Of a stretch of 64,000 nucleotides of DNA, positions 17,411 to 25,070 are shown in pieces. Source of the stretch: Stenotrophomonas_A sp035629025. GTDB taxonomy: Bacteria; Pseudomonadota; Gammaproteobacteria; Xanthomonadales; Xanthomonadaceae. The DNA is taken from NCBI GenBank assembly GCA_035629025.1, contig DASPIU010000076.1, positions 135,316 through 199,315 of the forward strand, given 5' to 3'. Position 1 is the first letter of the stretch. Every line of letters begins with the position of its first letter. The translations under genes were made by a program, and so were the position numbers. A model generated the notes under the pieces. The model did no database searches. It was given only the letters and a program-made list of their open reading frames with translations, and was not told the DNA's origin.

Positions 17411-18124
17411 TCAGACCACGATGTCGAACAGGCCGCCGATCAGGCGCGCCGCGGCCATCGCCGCCGCCCCCCAGAAGGTCACGCGCAAGGCGCCGCGCCA
17501 TGGCGAAGCACCGCCCATGTGCGCCGCCCAGGCGCCGGTGATCAACAGCCCGGCCAGCGTCGCCACCGTGGTGGCGACCGCCGCATGCGTGGCCGGTGCC
17601 AGCGCGGCGGTGAGCAAGGGCAGCGCCGCGCCGCAACAGAACGCCGCGGCCGAGGTCAACGCGGCCTGCAATGGGCGGGCGCGCATGATCTCGGTGATGC
17701 CCAGTTCGTCGCGTGCGTGCGCGCCCAGTGCATCGTGCGCGGTGAGCGCCACGGCCACCTGGCGCGCCAGCGCTGCATCCAGTCCGCGCTGGCGGTAGAT
17801 CGCCGCCAGTTCTTCCAGCTCGCTATGCGGCTCTTCTTCCAGCTCGCGGCGCTCGGTGGCTAGGTCGGCGGCCTCGGTATCGGCCTGCGAACGGACCGAA
17901 ACATACTCGCCGGCCGCCATCGACATCGCCCCGGCCACGGTGGCCGCCACGCCAGCGGCCAGTACCGCCTGCGCCGGCACACCGCTGGCGGCCACGCCCA
18001 CGACCACGCCGGCCACCGACACGATGCCGTCGTTGGCACCGAGCACCGCCGCGCGCAGCCAGCCGACGCGGCCGGCGCGGTGGACTTCGGCATGGCGGCT
18101 GGGCAGGGGCGAGCGACGCGGCAT
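17411..18124 (-). CDS. VIT1/CCC1-family membrane transporter
   Basis: Inner-membrane protein of 237 residues in the CCC1/VIT family, whose eukaryotic members move iron or manganese into vacuoles. The signature LRAAVLGANDGIVSVAGVVVG sits near residue 24, and MSMAAGEYVSVRSQAD near 68 ends the second helix. A hydrophilic helical stretch (residues 75-150) leads to three C-terminal membrane helices. Bacterial members are thought to export Fe(II) or Mn(II); the metal is not shown by the sequence. It converges on engB with 27 bp between the stops. Confidence 0.85.
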   Translation of the reverse strand: MPRRSPLPSRHAEVHRAGRVGWLRAAVLGANDGIVSVAGVVVGVAASGVPAQAVLAAGVAATVAGAMSMAAGEYVSVRSQADTEAADLATERRELEEEPHSELEELAAIYRQRGLDAALARQVAVALTAHDALGAHARDELGITEIMRARPLQAALTSAAAFCCGAALPLLTAALAPATHAAVATTVATLAGLLITGAWAAHMGGASPWRGALRVTFWGAAAMAAARLIGGLFDIVV

Positions 18125-18310
18125 CGGAACTCCGGGGCAAGGATGATGGGGTGCGGGTGGCGCGCTACGGGCGTGGGCGGAAATGTGTAACGCCAGTTCC
18201 GCAACGTCCCTGGCACGGGCCTCAGGCTATAGTGCCAGCCCTTGTGGGGCCAGCGTCTGGCCGCACGCCGCTGTTCCTTCCTCCCGTCCCACATTAGCGA
18301 GCCCGCCCCT

Positions 18311-19675
18311 TTGTCGAGCCCCAGCCACGTCGCCGACACGCCGATCACCGACCACCGCCAGCTCGTCGAGGTGCTCGCTTCCGGCGAGAAGCCCGCGGCG
18401 CAGTGGCGCATCGGCACCGAGCACGAGAAGTTCGGTTTTCGCCTCGACGACCTGCGCCCGCCCACCTTCGACGGTGAGCGCGGCATCGAAGCCCTGCTTA
18501 CCGGCCTGACCCGCTTTGGCTGGGAGCCGGTGCAGGAAGGCGGTCGCACCATCGCGCTGACCCGCGATGGCGCCTCGGTCACGCTGGAGCCGGCCGGCCA
18601 GCTGGAACTGTCCGGCGCGGCGGTGGAGAGCATCCACCACACCTGCGTGGAAACCGGCACGCACCTGGGCGAAGTGGCCGAAGTGGCGGGCGAGCTGCAG
18701 CTGGGCTTCCTCGGCATGGGCTTCCAGCCGAAGTGGCGCCGCGACGAGATGCCGTGGATGCCCAAGGGCCGCTACCAGATCATGCGCGCCTACATGCCCA
18801 AGGTCGGTCAGCTCGGCCTGGACATGATGACCCGCACCTGCACGGTGCAGGTCAATCTGGACTACGCCAGCGAAGCGGACATGGTGAAGAAGTTCCGCGT
18901 GTCGCTGGCGTTGCAGCCGGTGGCGACCGCGTTGTTTGCCGATTCGCCGTTCACCGAGGGCCAGCCCAACGGCTACCTGAGCTACCGCTCGCATATCTGG
19001 ACCGATACCGACGCCGACCGCACCGGCATGCTCGACTTCGTGTTCGAGGATGGCTTCGGCTACGAGCGTTATGTCGACTACCTGCTCGACGTGCCGATGT
19101 ACTTCTCCTACCGCGACGGTATCTACCACGATGCCAGCGGGGAGAGCTTCCGCGATTTCCTGCAGGGCAAGTTGCCGGTGCTGCCGGGTGCGCTGCCGAC
19201 CTTGCGCGACTGGTCCGATCACATGACCACCGCCTTCCCCGAGGTGCGGCTGAAGAAGTACCTGGAGATGCGCGGCGCCGATGCCGGTCCGTGGGCGCGG
19301 CTGTGCGCGCTGCCGGCGTTCTGGGTCGGCCTGCTGTATGACGATGCCGCGCTCGATGCGGCCTGGGACCTGGTCAAGGATTTCAGCCTGGCCGAGCGCC
19401 ACGCGTTGCGCGATGGCGTGCCGCGGCATGCGCTGAGGCTGCCGTTCCGCGGTGGCACGGTGCGCGACCTCGCCGCGCGCGCGCTGGAGATCGCGGTGGC
19501 GGGCCTGCGCCGGCGCGCGCGCCGCAACGCCGATGGCCAGGACGAAAGCCCGTTCCTCGACGTGTTGCGCGAAATCGTCGACAGCGGCCTGACCCCGGCC
19601 GAACGCAAGCTGGCGCTGTTCCATGGGCGCTGGCAGGGCAGCGTGGATCCGCTGTTCGCCGAGTTTGCTTACTGA
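18311..19675 (+). CDS. gshA: glutamate--cysteine ligase (plant/alpha-proteobacterial type)
   Basis: First enzyme of glutathione synthesis, joining glutamate and cysteine with ATP. It is the GCS2/plant-like class: EWRIGTEHEKFGF-like WRIGTEHEKFGF near residue 34, MGFQPKW near 137, and MTRTCTVQVNLDY near 175 are characteristic. The product is 454 residues if translation begins at TTG 18311 (reads SSPSHVADTP), which matches my memory of Xanthomonas GshA; an ATG at 18242 would add 23 residues of less protein-like sequence. The last codons and stop are duplicated just downstream (see repeat). Confidence 0.92.
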   Translation: MSSPSHVADTPITDHRQLVEVLASGEKPAAQWRIGTEHEKFGFRLDDLRPPTFDGERGIEALLTGLTRFGWEPVQEGGRTIALTRDGASVTLEPAGQLELSGAAVESIHHTCVETGTHLGEVAEVAGELQLGFLGMGFQPKWRRDEMPWMPKGRYQIMRAYMPKVGQLGLDMMTRTCTVQVNLDYASEADMVKKFRVSLALQPVATALFADSPFTEGQPNGYLSYRSHIWTDTDADRTGMLDFVFEDGFGYERYVDYLLDVPMYFSYRDGIYHDASGESFRDFLQGKLPVLPGALPTLRDWSDHMTTAFPEVRLKKYLEMRGADAGPWARLCALPAFWVGLLYDDAALDAAWDLVKDFSLAERHALRDGVPRHALRLPFRGGTVRDLAARALEIAVAGLRRRARRNADGQDESPFLDVLREIVDSGLTPAERKLALFHGRWQGSVDPLFAEFAY

Positions 19676-19703
19676 GCCAGCCCGCCAGCGGGCTTACTGA
19701 GCC
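19667..19703. repeat. 12-bp direct repeat duplicating the gshA end, enclosing a hairpin
   Basis: GCTTACTGAGCC occurs at 19667-19678 and 19692-19703. The first copy contains the last codons and TGA stop of gshA. Between and partly over the copies is AGCCCGC-CA-GCGGGCT (19679-19694), a 7-bp stem with 2 loop bases. The hairpin lies between the convergent gshA and histidine kinase genes and may act as a weak terminator in both directions. Confidence 0.8.
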
Positions 19704-21142
19704 TCGCCCGGCAGGCACGGCAGGCGCACGCTGGCGCGCAGCCCGCCGCCGGGCCGGTTGTCCAGCGCCAGCTCGCCACCATGCGCGGTGGCAATGCCGT
19801 TGGCGACCGCCAGGCCCAGGCCGATGCCGCCGGTATCGCGGTTGCGCGAAGCTTCTCCGCGCACGAACGGCAGCAGCAGTTGTTCGCGTTGCGCCGGGTC
19901 GATGCCCGGGCCGTCGTCGTCCACCCACAACACGCAGTGGCCGTCTTCGCGGTGCAGCGCCAGGCGCGCGTTGCCGCCGTACTTGAGCGCGTTCTCGCAC
20001 AGGTTGGCGACCATCCGCCGCAGTGCCATCGGATCGCCTTCCAGCAGCACCGAGGCCCCCGGCAGGATCTTCGCGTCGGCGCCGGTGTCGGCCAGGTCAT
20101 CGACCACGCCTTCGGCGAGCAGGCGGAAGTCCAGCCGCGCGCGCGGGCCTGATCGCTGCGCATTGCGGATGAAGTCCAGCGCCGCGCTGATCATGGTCTT
20201 CATTTCTTCCACGTCGGCCATCACCCGCTCGCGCAGCGGCGCCGGCGCCGATTCCATGCGGAACGCCAGCCGCGCCAGCGGCGTGCGCAGGTCGTGGGCA
20301 ATGGCCGCCACCATCTGCGTGCGCTCGTGGACCATGCGGTTCAGGCGCGCCTGCATGGTGTTGAACGAATCCACCGCCTGCGCCAGTTCGGCCGGCCCTT
20401 GCGGCGGCAGCGGCGGGGCGTCGGGATGGCGGCCGAGACGGTCCGCCGCCGCGGAGAAGCCCCGGATCGGCGCCGCGAGCGCACGCGAGAACCACCACGC
20501 CAGCGGCAGCATCAGCAGCAGGCCGGCGGCAAACAGCAGCACCACCTGCAACTTGAACGCGCCGCTAAGCCGGCGCCCGGGCGAGGTGACCACGCGCCAG
20601 CGCCCGTCGGCCTGGCGCACTGCCGCGGTAAAGCCGTCGAACGCATTCTTGCCGGCGATGAAGTCGCCGCCGGGCCCGCGCCGCGGGCCGCCGCCTGGCG
20701 CGTCGAAGTGGTCATCGAAGTGACCGTCGAAATGCCCGTCGAAGTCCGGCGGGGGGTCGGCCAGGGGCAGCGACCCGGGCGCCGGCACGAAGCGGCCGCC
20801 GCGGTCGAAAGCATCGCCGCCGCGGCTATAGAAGCGCACGTCGGCTGGCGCCACGCCGAGCCAGTGCGCCATCAGTGCCTCGATGCGCGGTTCCCGATGC
20901 TGCTGCGCGCCGGGTCGCGGCAGCGCGGACTGGGTGCGCACCTGCAATCGCGCATCGCTGGCCGGCATCTGCGTGCCCAGCAGCGCGACCACTTCCGGTG
21001 GATGGGTCGGCACATCGAAGATCGGCGTGCGCAACAGCAGCAACGCCACACCCAGCCCTTGCGCCACGCCGAGCGCGGCGGCCAGCAGCAGGAAGGTACG
21101 AACGAAGATCGACAGCCGCCGCCGCGGCCGCACGCTGCTCAC
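19694..21142 (-). CDS. two-component sensor histidine kinase
   Basis: Membrane kinase of 482 residues paired with the response regulator upstream. TM1 spans about residues 14-37, a periplasmic domain 38-195, and TM2 about 198-219, followed by HAMP (222-275). The kinase core has the H-box AIAHDLRTPLARL (His283), N-box NLCENALKYG, DDGPGID and GGIGLGLAVANGIA. In the periplasmic part, residues 134-147 carry three HFD repeats (FDGHFDGHFDDHFD) next to a Gly/Pro/Arg-rich stretch, suggestive of metal-ion binding. The start is GTG, overlapping the regulator stop (GTGA), so the two are translationally coupled. The signal is not known. Confidence 0.88.
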   Translation of the reverse strand: MSSVRPRRRLSIFVRTFLLLAAALGVAQGLGVALLLLRTPIFDVPTHPPEVVALLGTQMPASDARLQVRTQSALPRPGAQQHREPRIEALMAHWLGVAPADVRFYSRGGDAFDRGGRFVPAPGSLPLADPPPDFDGHFDGHFDDHFDAPGGGPRRGPGGDFIAGKNAFDGFTAAVRQADGRWRVVTSPGRRLSGAFKLQVVLLFAAGLLLMLPLAWWFSRALAAPIRGFSAAADRLGRHPDAPPLPPQGPAELAQAVDSFNTMQARLNRMVHERTQMVAAIAHDLRTPLARLAFRMESAPAPLRERVMADVEEMKTMISAALDFIRNAQRSGPRARLDFRLLAEGVVDDLADTGADAKILPGASVLLEGDPMALRRMVANLCENALKYGGNARLALHREDGHCVLWVDDDGPGIDPAQREQLLLPFVRGEASRNRDTGGIGLGLAVANGIATAHGGELALDNRPGGGLRASVRLPCLPGEAQ

Positions 21143-21849
21143 AGGCGGATCACGTTCGGCAGCAGCATGTAGCCCTCGTTGCGCACCGTGCGGATCATTT
21201 CGGTGTGCACGCGTTCGTTGATCTTGCGCCGCAGGCGGCTGATCTGGCTGTCGATGGCGCGGTCGTACACGTCGGTGTCGCGGCCGCGTGCCAGGTCCAG
21301 CAACTGGTCGCGGCTGAGTACGCGCTGCGGGTGTTCGACGAAAGTGCGCAACAGGCTGAACTCGCCATCGGAAAGATGGATGAAGACGCCGGTCGGGTCG
21401 CGCAGGTCGCGGCGCATCACGTCCAGGCGCCAGCCAGCAAATTCGTAGACATTGCCACGGTGGTCGGACAGCTCGGCCTGCAGCTGGCTGCGCCGCAGCA
21501 GCGCGCGCACCCGCGCCAGCAATTCGCGTGGGTTGCAGGGCTTGGCCAGGTAGTCGTCGGCGCCCACTTCCAGGCCGATGATGCGGTCGGTGTCCTCGCC
21601 CAGCGCGCTGAGCATGATCACCGCCGGTGCGCTGCGTTCGCTGGCCAGCTGGCGTGCGGCGCTGAGCCCGTCCTCGCCCGGCATCATCACGTCCAGGATC
21701 ACCAGGTCGGCGCGGCGCTCGGTCATCGCCTGACGCATGCCGCTGACGTTCTCGGCGGTGCGCACGTGGTAGCCGTGCTCGCCCAGGAAGTGGCCGATCA
21801 GCCGGCGCAGGTCGGGGTCGTCGTCAACCACCAGGATCGAAGCGGACAT
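21139..21849 (-). CDS. OmpR/PhoB-family response regulator
   Basis: Transcription factor of 236 residues. The receiver domain (1-125) has the acidic pocket VVDDDPD, phospho-acceptor Asp53 in VILDVMMPG and Lys of LAKPCNP. A winged-helix DNA-binding domain (about 135-230) has SDGEFSLLRTFVEHPQRVLS and VRNEGYMLLP. It is the first gene of the pair with the kinase and is divergent from a small lipoprotein gene (22094), an arrangement common for envelope-stress systems whose target lies next door. The target is inferred from position only. Confidence 0.9.
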   Translation of the reverse strand: MSASILVVDDDPDLRRLIGHFLGEHGYHVRTAENVSGMRQAMTERRADLVILDVMMPGEDGLSAARQLASERSAPAVIMLSALGEDTDRIIGLEVGADDYLAKPCNPRELLARVRALLRRSQLQAELSDHRGNVYEFAGWRLDVMRRDLRDPTGVFIHLSDGEFSLLRTFVEHPQRVLSRDQLLDLARGRDTDVYDRAIDSQISRLRRKINERVHTEMIRTVRNEGYMLLPNVIRL

Positions 21850-22093
21850 TGCGGTCTCGGGGTGCCATGCGGCCGGGCGGGGAAGGCCATGATACGGAGC
21901 GCTCCGCGCGCGTTCTTGTCAATGCATGTCAAGCCATGCCGGGCGCCGCCACCACCGCAACCAGGCGCCGCCGCCGCGGAGGGTTTGCCAACCGCCTGCC
22001 GGCCCGGCGCAATCCGGTCAAACACCGGCAAACCAGCGCCATCTGTGCGGCTCAGGCTGTGCGCGGCAAACACGCTCCATACGAGGAATCCTG

Positions 22094-22429
22094 ATGAAGA
22101 TGGCATCGGCATCGCGCCTCGGCGCGCCGTTGTTCGTGGCTCTGTTACTGGCCGGTTGCGCGGGCATGTGTTCGCGCCCGGAGGACGCGCCGCCGCCGGC
22201 GCATGGCGGACCGAGCCCGCATCACTGGCATGGCGGCTCCGGCCACGACCCCGCGCTCGCCGCGGCCATGGACGCCTGCAAGGCCACGCTCGACGCGGAC
22301 GCTGACGCGATCACGGGCAGCAACGCTGGCGCGGTCAAGCCATCGCGCGAAGCGATGGCCGCCTGCCTCAAGGACCAAGGCATCGATCCGCCACCCCCGC
22401 ACGCAGGACTTCCGCCGCCCTGGCATTGA
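22094..22429 (+). CDS. small lipoprotein, possible target of the two-component system
   Basis: A 111-residue protein with lipoprotein signal ALLLAGC (lipid-bearing Cys near residue 21) and good ribosome site GAGGAATCCTG before the ATG. The mature part is rich in Pro, His and Ala: HGGPSPHHWHGGSGHD and a terminal PPPPHAGLPPPWH. The middle (DACKATLDADADAI) holds two further Cys. Its His-rich mature part parallels the HFD repeats in the neighbouring sensor kinase, which is consistent with a metal link but does not prove it. No family is recognised. Confidence 0.7.
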   Translation: MKMASASRLGAPLFVALLLAGCAGMCSRPEDAPPPAHGGPSPHHWHGGSGHDPALAAAMDACKATLDADADAITGSNAGAVKPSREAMAACLKDQGIDPPPPHAGLPPPWH

Positions 22430-22609
22430 GGGCACGGCCGCGCTTGCGGCCACCGTGGTACCTGGCCCGGCGCCGCCTCTGCCGGGCCGTTTCTTGGCCA
22501 TCGGAATCCAGTGCTGGCTGAGCCGATCAGAGAGATCGGGTGAGCTCCGCCAGTTTGTTGGAACCGCACTGACCGGGGCCATCAATCGAAGGCCGACTTG
22601 GTAGGACTC

Positions 22610-22625
22610 CCTCCGCCGACGGAGG
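22610..22625. terminator. hairpin in the 22.4-22.7 kb gap
   Basis: CCTCCG and CGGAGG form a perfect 6-bp stem with loop CCGA. It is followed by TT only. It lies in a 257-bp gap between two lipoprotein genes and may end transcription of the first; otherwise I see nothing in the gap. Confidence 0.35.
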
Positions 22626-22686
22626 TTGGACAGCCTCGCTTCGGCAGAATTAGGATGTCGCTGGGTAGCTGTGACGGAAGGGACGC

Positions 22687-23145
22687 ATGGGGACTCTCGG
22701 ACCAGGCGCGATGACGCGCGGCCTCTCCCTGCTGACCTTGACGGTACTGGCCGCCTGCGCGTCCTCGGCGCCCATCCGATGGGCGTCGCCTGCCGAGTTC
22801 GACTTGGCCGTGGCCGACAACCCCGCCCAGCAGCGCTTCGACCTCACGCTGATCTCCAAGGCCGCTGCACCGTTGTGCTTGTCGCGCGAGGCTTGGCCAG
22901 CGGAAAAGGCAGTACCGGCAGGGTTTGACGGCGCCACACTCACCACCGCCAGTGGCAAGAAGGAGCTGTTGCCCACGGGCAGCGCGTATTGCCCCGGAGG
23001 GTGTGTTGAGGTGCGCGTGGAACCTGGCCAAGCTGTGCGGGGAGCTTTGCCTTATTCGGCTTTCGGCGACGCGGCGACCATCGCTGCTGACGCTACCCGG
23101 ACCTTGATCTTTGAGGTTCATCCATTCGTCTGTTCAGACCGATAA
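22687..23145 (+). CDS. putative lipoprotein of unknown function
   Basis: A 152-residue protein with a lipoprotein signal, LTLTVLAAC, lipidated Cys near residue 25. The start at 22687 has GGAAGGGA upstream; Met at residue 9 (22711) is an alternative. The mature region has paired cysteines (APLCLS, AYCPGGC, FVCSDR), likely disulfide-bonded. It lies alone between a lipoprotein gene and the aldehyde oxidoreductase operon. No family is recognised. Confidence 0.68.
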   Translation: MGTLGPGAMTRGLSLLTLTVLAACASSAPIRWASPAEFDLAVADNPAQQRFDLTLISKAAAPLCLSREAWPAEKAVPAGFDGATLTTASGKKELLPTGSAYCPGGCVEVRVEPGQAVRGALPYSAFGDAATIAADATRTLIFEVHPFVCSDR

Positions 23146-23450
23146 GACGGCGGGCCGGGGACTATATCTGGCGGCGGACAGGCAGGTCGAACAGGGCAAG
23201 TCCGGCCGCTGCGGACGCCATCCGAGGCTTGGTGCGCGATTTTTTCCCGTTTCGTGAGCCGACGACGCGCAGGACCTGCTTCTTGCCGATCGCCGCCATG
23301 CGCTGGACTCGAAGTTGGTTGACGCGGACCCGTCTTCCCCATCCCGGAGACCCTTTTTTTGAAGTCCGTCGCGGGTTTCACGTGGCAGCTACTGCAAAAC
23401 CTGTCAGCTTGCGACATGCTGGGCGCAGCCAGTCAAAGCCGGGAGTCGTG
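23146..23450. other. intergenic region before the aldehyde oxidoreductase operon
   Basis: About 305 bp without a supported gene. The paoA frame is open across part of it, but the sequence does not look like protein and a good ribosome site (GGGAG at 23441-23445) precedes the ATG at 23451. A promoter must lie here; I see no clear one. Confidence 0.4.
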
Positions 23451-24113
23451 ATGACCGAGGTGAAGATGAGCCGCCGCAGCGTGTTGATCGGCGGCGCAGT
23501 ATCGGCCGCCGGCGTGGCCGCCAGCAGCGGGATTCCAGCGCTGGCCGCCGACGCCGTCGCCCCTCCGGCCCCCGAGCCACCGCCACGCAGCACGGTCCGC
23601 CTGGAAGTCAACGGCAAGCCGGTCACACTCACGCTGGACAACCGCACCACGCTGCTTGATGCGCTGCGCGAACATCTGCACCTGACCGGCACCAAGAAGG
23701 GCTGCGACCACGGCCAATGCGGCGCCTGCACGGTGATTGCCGATGGCCGGCGCATCAATGCCTGCCTGTCGCTGGCGGTGATGAACGAAGGCGCGAAGAT
23801 CACCACCATCGAAGGCCTGGGCACGCCGCAGCAGCTGCATCCGATGCAGGCCGCCTTCGTCCACCGTGACGGCTACCAGTGCGGCTATTGCACGGCCGGG
23901 CAGATCTGCTCGGCCGTGGCGATGCTGGACGAGCTGCGCGCGGGCATGCCCAGCCATGTGAGCGCCTCGCTCACCGCCACGCCCGAACTCGACGCGGAAG
24001 AATTGCGCGAACGCATGAGCGGCAACCTGTGCCGCTGCGGCGCCTATTCCAACATTGCCGAAGCGATCACCGATGTCGCCCACGGCAAGCAGGGCAGGGG
24101 GCGTCGCGCATGA
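23451..24113 (+). CDS. paoA: aldehyde oxidoreductase 2Fe-2S subunit (PaoA-like)
   Basis: Iron-sulfur subunit passing electrons from the molybdenum site to FAD. It has 220 residues. A Tat signal (SRRSVLIGG at residues 7-15) shows export of the folded, cofactor-loaded complex. The plant-type ferredoxin cluster uses CDHGQCGAC (Cys85, 90, 93) and Cys105; the second cluster uses CGYCTAGQIC and LCRCG. Order and overlaps with the next two genes (ATGA with paoB) match E. coli paoABC (yagTSR). The enzyme detoxifies aromatic aldehydes in the periplasm. Confidence 0.92.
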   Translation: MTEVKMSRRSVLIGGAVSAAGVAASSGIPALAADAVAPPAPEPPPRSTVRLEVNGKPVTLTLDNRTTLLDALREHLHLTGTKKGCDHGQCGACTVIADGRRINACLSLAVMNEGAKITTIEGLGTPQQLHPMQAAFVHRDGYQCGYCTAGQICSAVAMLDELRAGMPSHVSASLTATPELDAEELRERMSGNLCRCGAYSNIAEAITDVAHGKQGRGRRA

Positions 24114-25069
24114 AAGCCTTCACCTACGAACGCGCGGCCAGCCCGGCCGCCGCCGCCGCGCAGGCCGCACGCAATCCCGGGGCGCGTTTCATCGCAGGCG
24201 GCACCAACCTGCTCGATCTGATGAAGCTGCAGATCGAAACCCCGGTGCAGCTCATCGACGTCAATGGCCTGGCCCTGGACCAGGTCGCCGAGACTGCCGA
24301 CGGTGGCCTGCGCATTGGTGCGCTGGTGCGCAACGCCGACCTGGCCGCGCACCCGCGCGTGCGCCGCGACTACGCGCTGCTCTCGCGCGCATTGCTGGCC
24401 GGCGCCTCGGCGCAATTGCGCAACCGCGCCACCACCGCCGGCAACCTGCTGCAGCGCACGCGCTGCCCGTACTTCTATGACCCGCAGCAGGCCTGCAACA
24501 AGCGCCTGCCCGGCAGCGGCTGCGCAGCGCAAGGTGGCTACAACCGCAACCTGGCGATCATCGGCGCCAGCGAGCATTGCATTGCCACCCACCCCAGCGA
24601 CATGGCGGTGGCGATGCGCGCGCTCGATGCACGCATCGAAACCGTGCGCGGCGATGGCAGCACGCGGCAGATCGACATGGCCCAGCTGTACCGCGCGCCA
24701 GGCACCACGCCGCATCTGGAGACCGTGCTCGAACGCGGCGAGCTGATCACCGCCGTGGTCCTGCCGCCGCCGGCCGGTGGCGGCCATGTCTACCGCAAGG
24801 TGCGCGACCGTGCGTCCTACGCCTTCGCGATCATCTCGGTCGGCGTGGTCGTGCAGGACGACGGCAAGGTGCGCGTAGCCCTGGGTGGCGTGGCGCCGCA
24901 GCCGTGGCGCGTGGAAGCGGCCGAGCAGGCCGGCGACGCGCGGCGCATTGCCGCACGCCTGCTGGAAGGCGCGCAGCCGACCACGCAGAACGCCTTCAAG
25001 CTGCCGCTGGTCGAGCGCACGCTCGCCGCCGCGCTGCAAGAAGCCGCGCATGACAAGGGCAGGGCCTGA
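24110..25069 (+). CDS. paoB: aldehyde oxidoreductase FAD-binding subunit (PaoB-like)
   Basis: FAD subunit of the periplasmic aldehyde oxidoreductase, 319 residues. FAD-binding motifs of the xanthine-oxidase family are FIAGGTNLLDLMK near residue 27 and TTAGNLLQRTRCPYF near 109. The segment RCPYFYDPQQACN...GC...EHC holds four cysteines that, as in E. coli PaoB, could bind an extra 4Fe-4S cluster. The start codon overlaps the paoA stop by 4 bp. The protein has no signal peptide and would be carried by the Tat signal of PaoA. Confidence 0.92.
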   Translation: MKAFTYERAASPAAAAAQAARNPGARFIAGGTNLLDLMKLQIETPVQLIDVNGLALDQVAETADGGLRIGALVRNADLAAHPRVRRDYALLSRALLAGASAQLRNRATTAGNLLQRTRCPYFYDPQQACNKRLPGSGCAAQGGYNRNLAIIGASEHCIATHPSDMAVAMRALDARIETVRGDGSTRQIDMAQLYRAPGTTPHLETVLERGELITAVVLPPPAGGGHVYRKVRDRASYAFAIISVGVVVQDDGKVRVALGGVAPQPWRVEAAEQAGDARRIAARLLEGAQPTTQNAFKLPLVERTLAAALQEAAHDKGRA

Positions 25070-25070
25070 G

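Noticed and set aside
23118..23417. 99-residue minus-strand frame in the gap before paoA
   Set aside because: No ribosome site or family resemblance; overlaps the end of the lipoprotein gene.
23229..23450. Upstream extension of paoA
   Set aside because: Frame is open but would place the Tat motif internally; a Shine-Dalgarno and Tat signal start at 23451.
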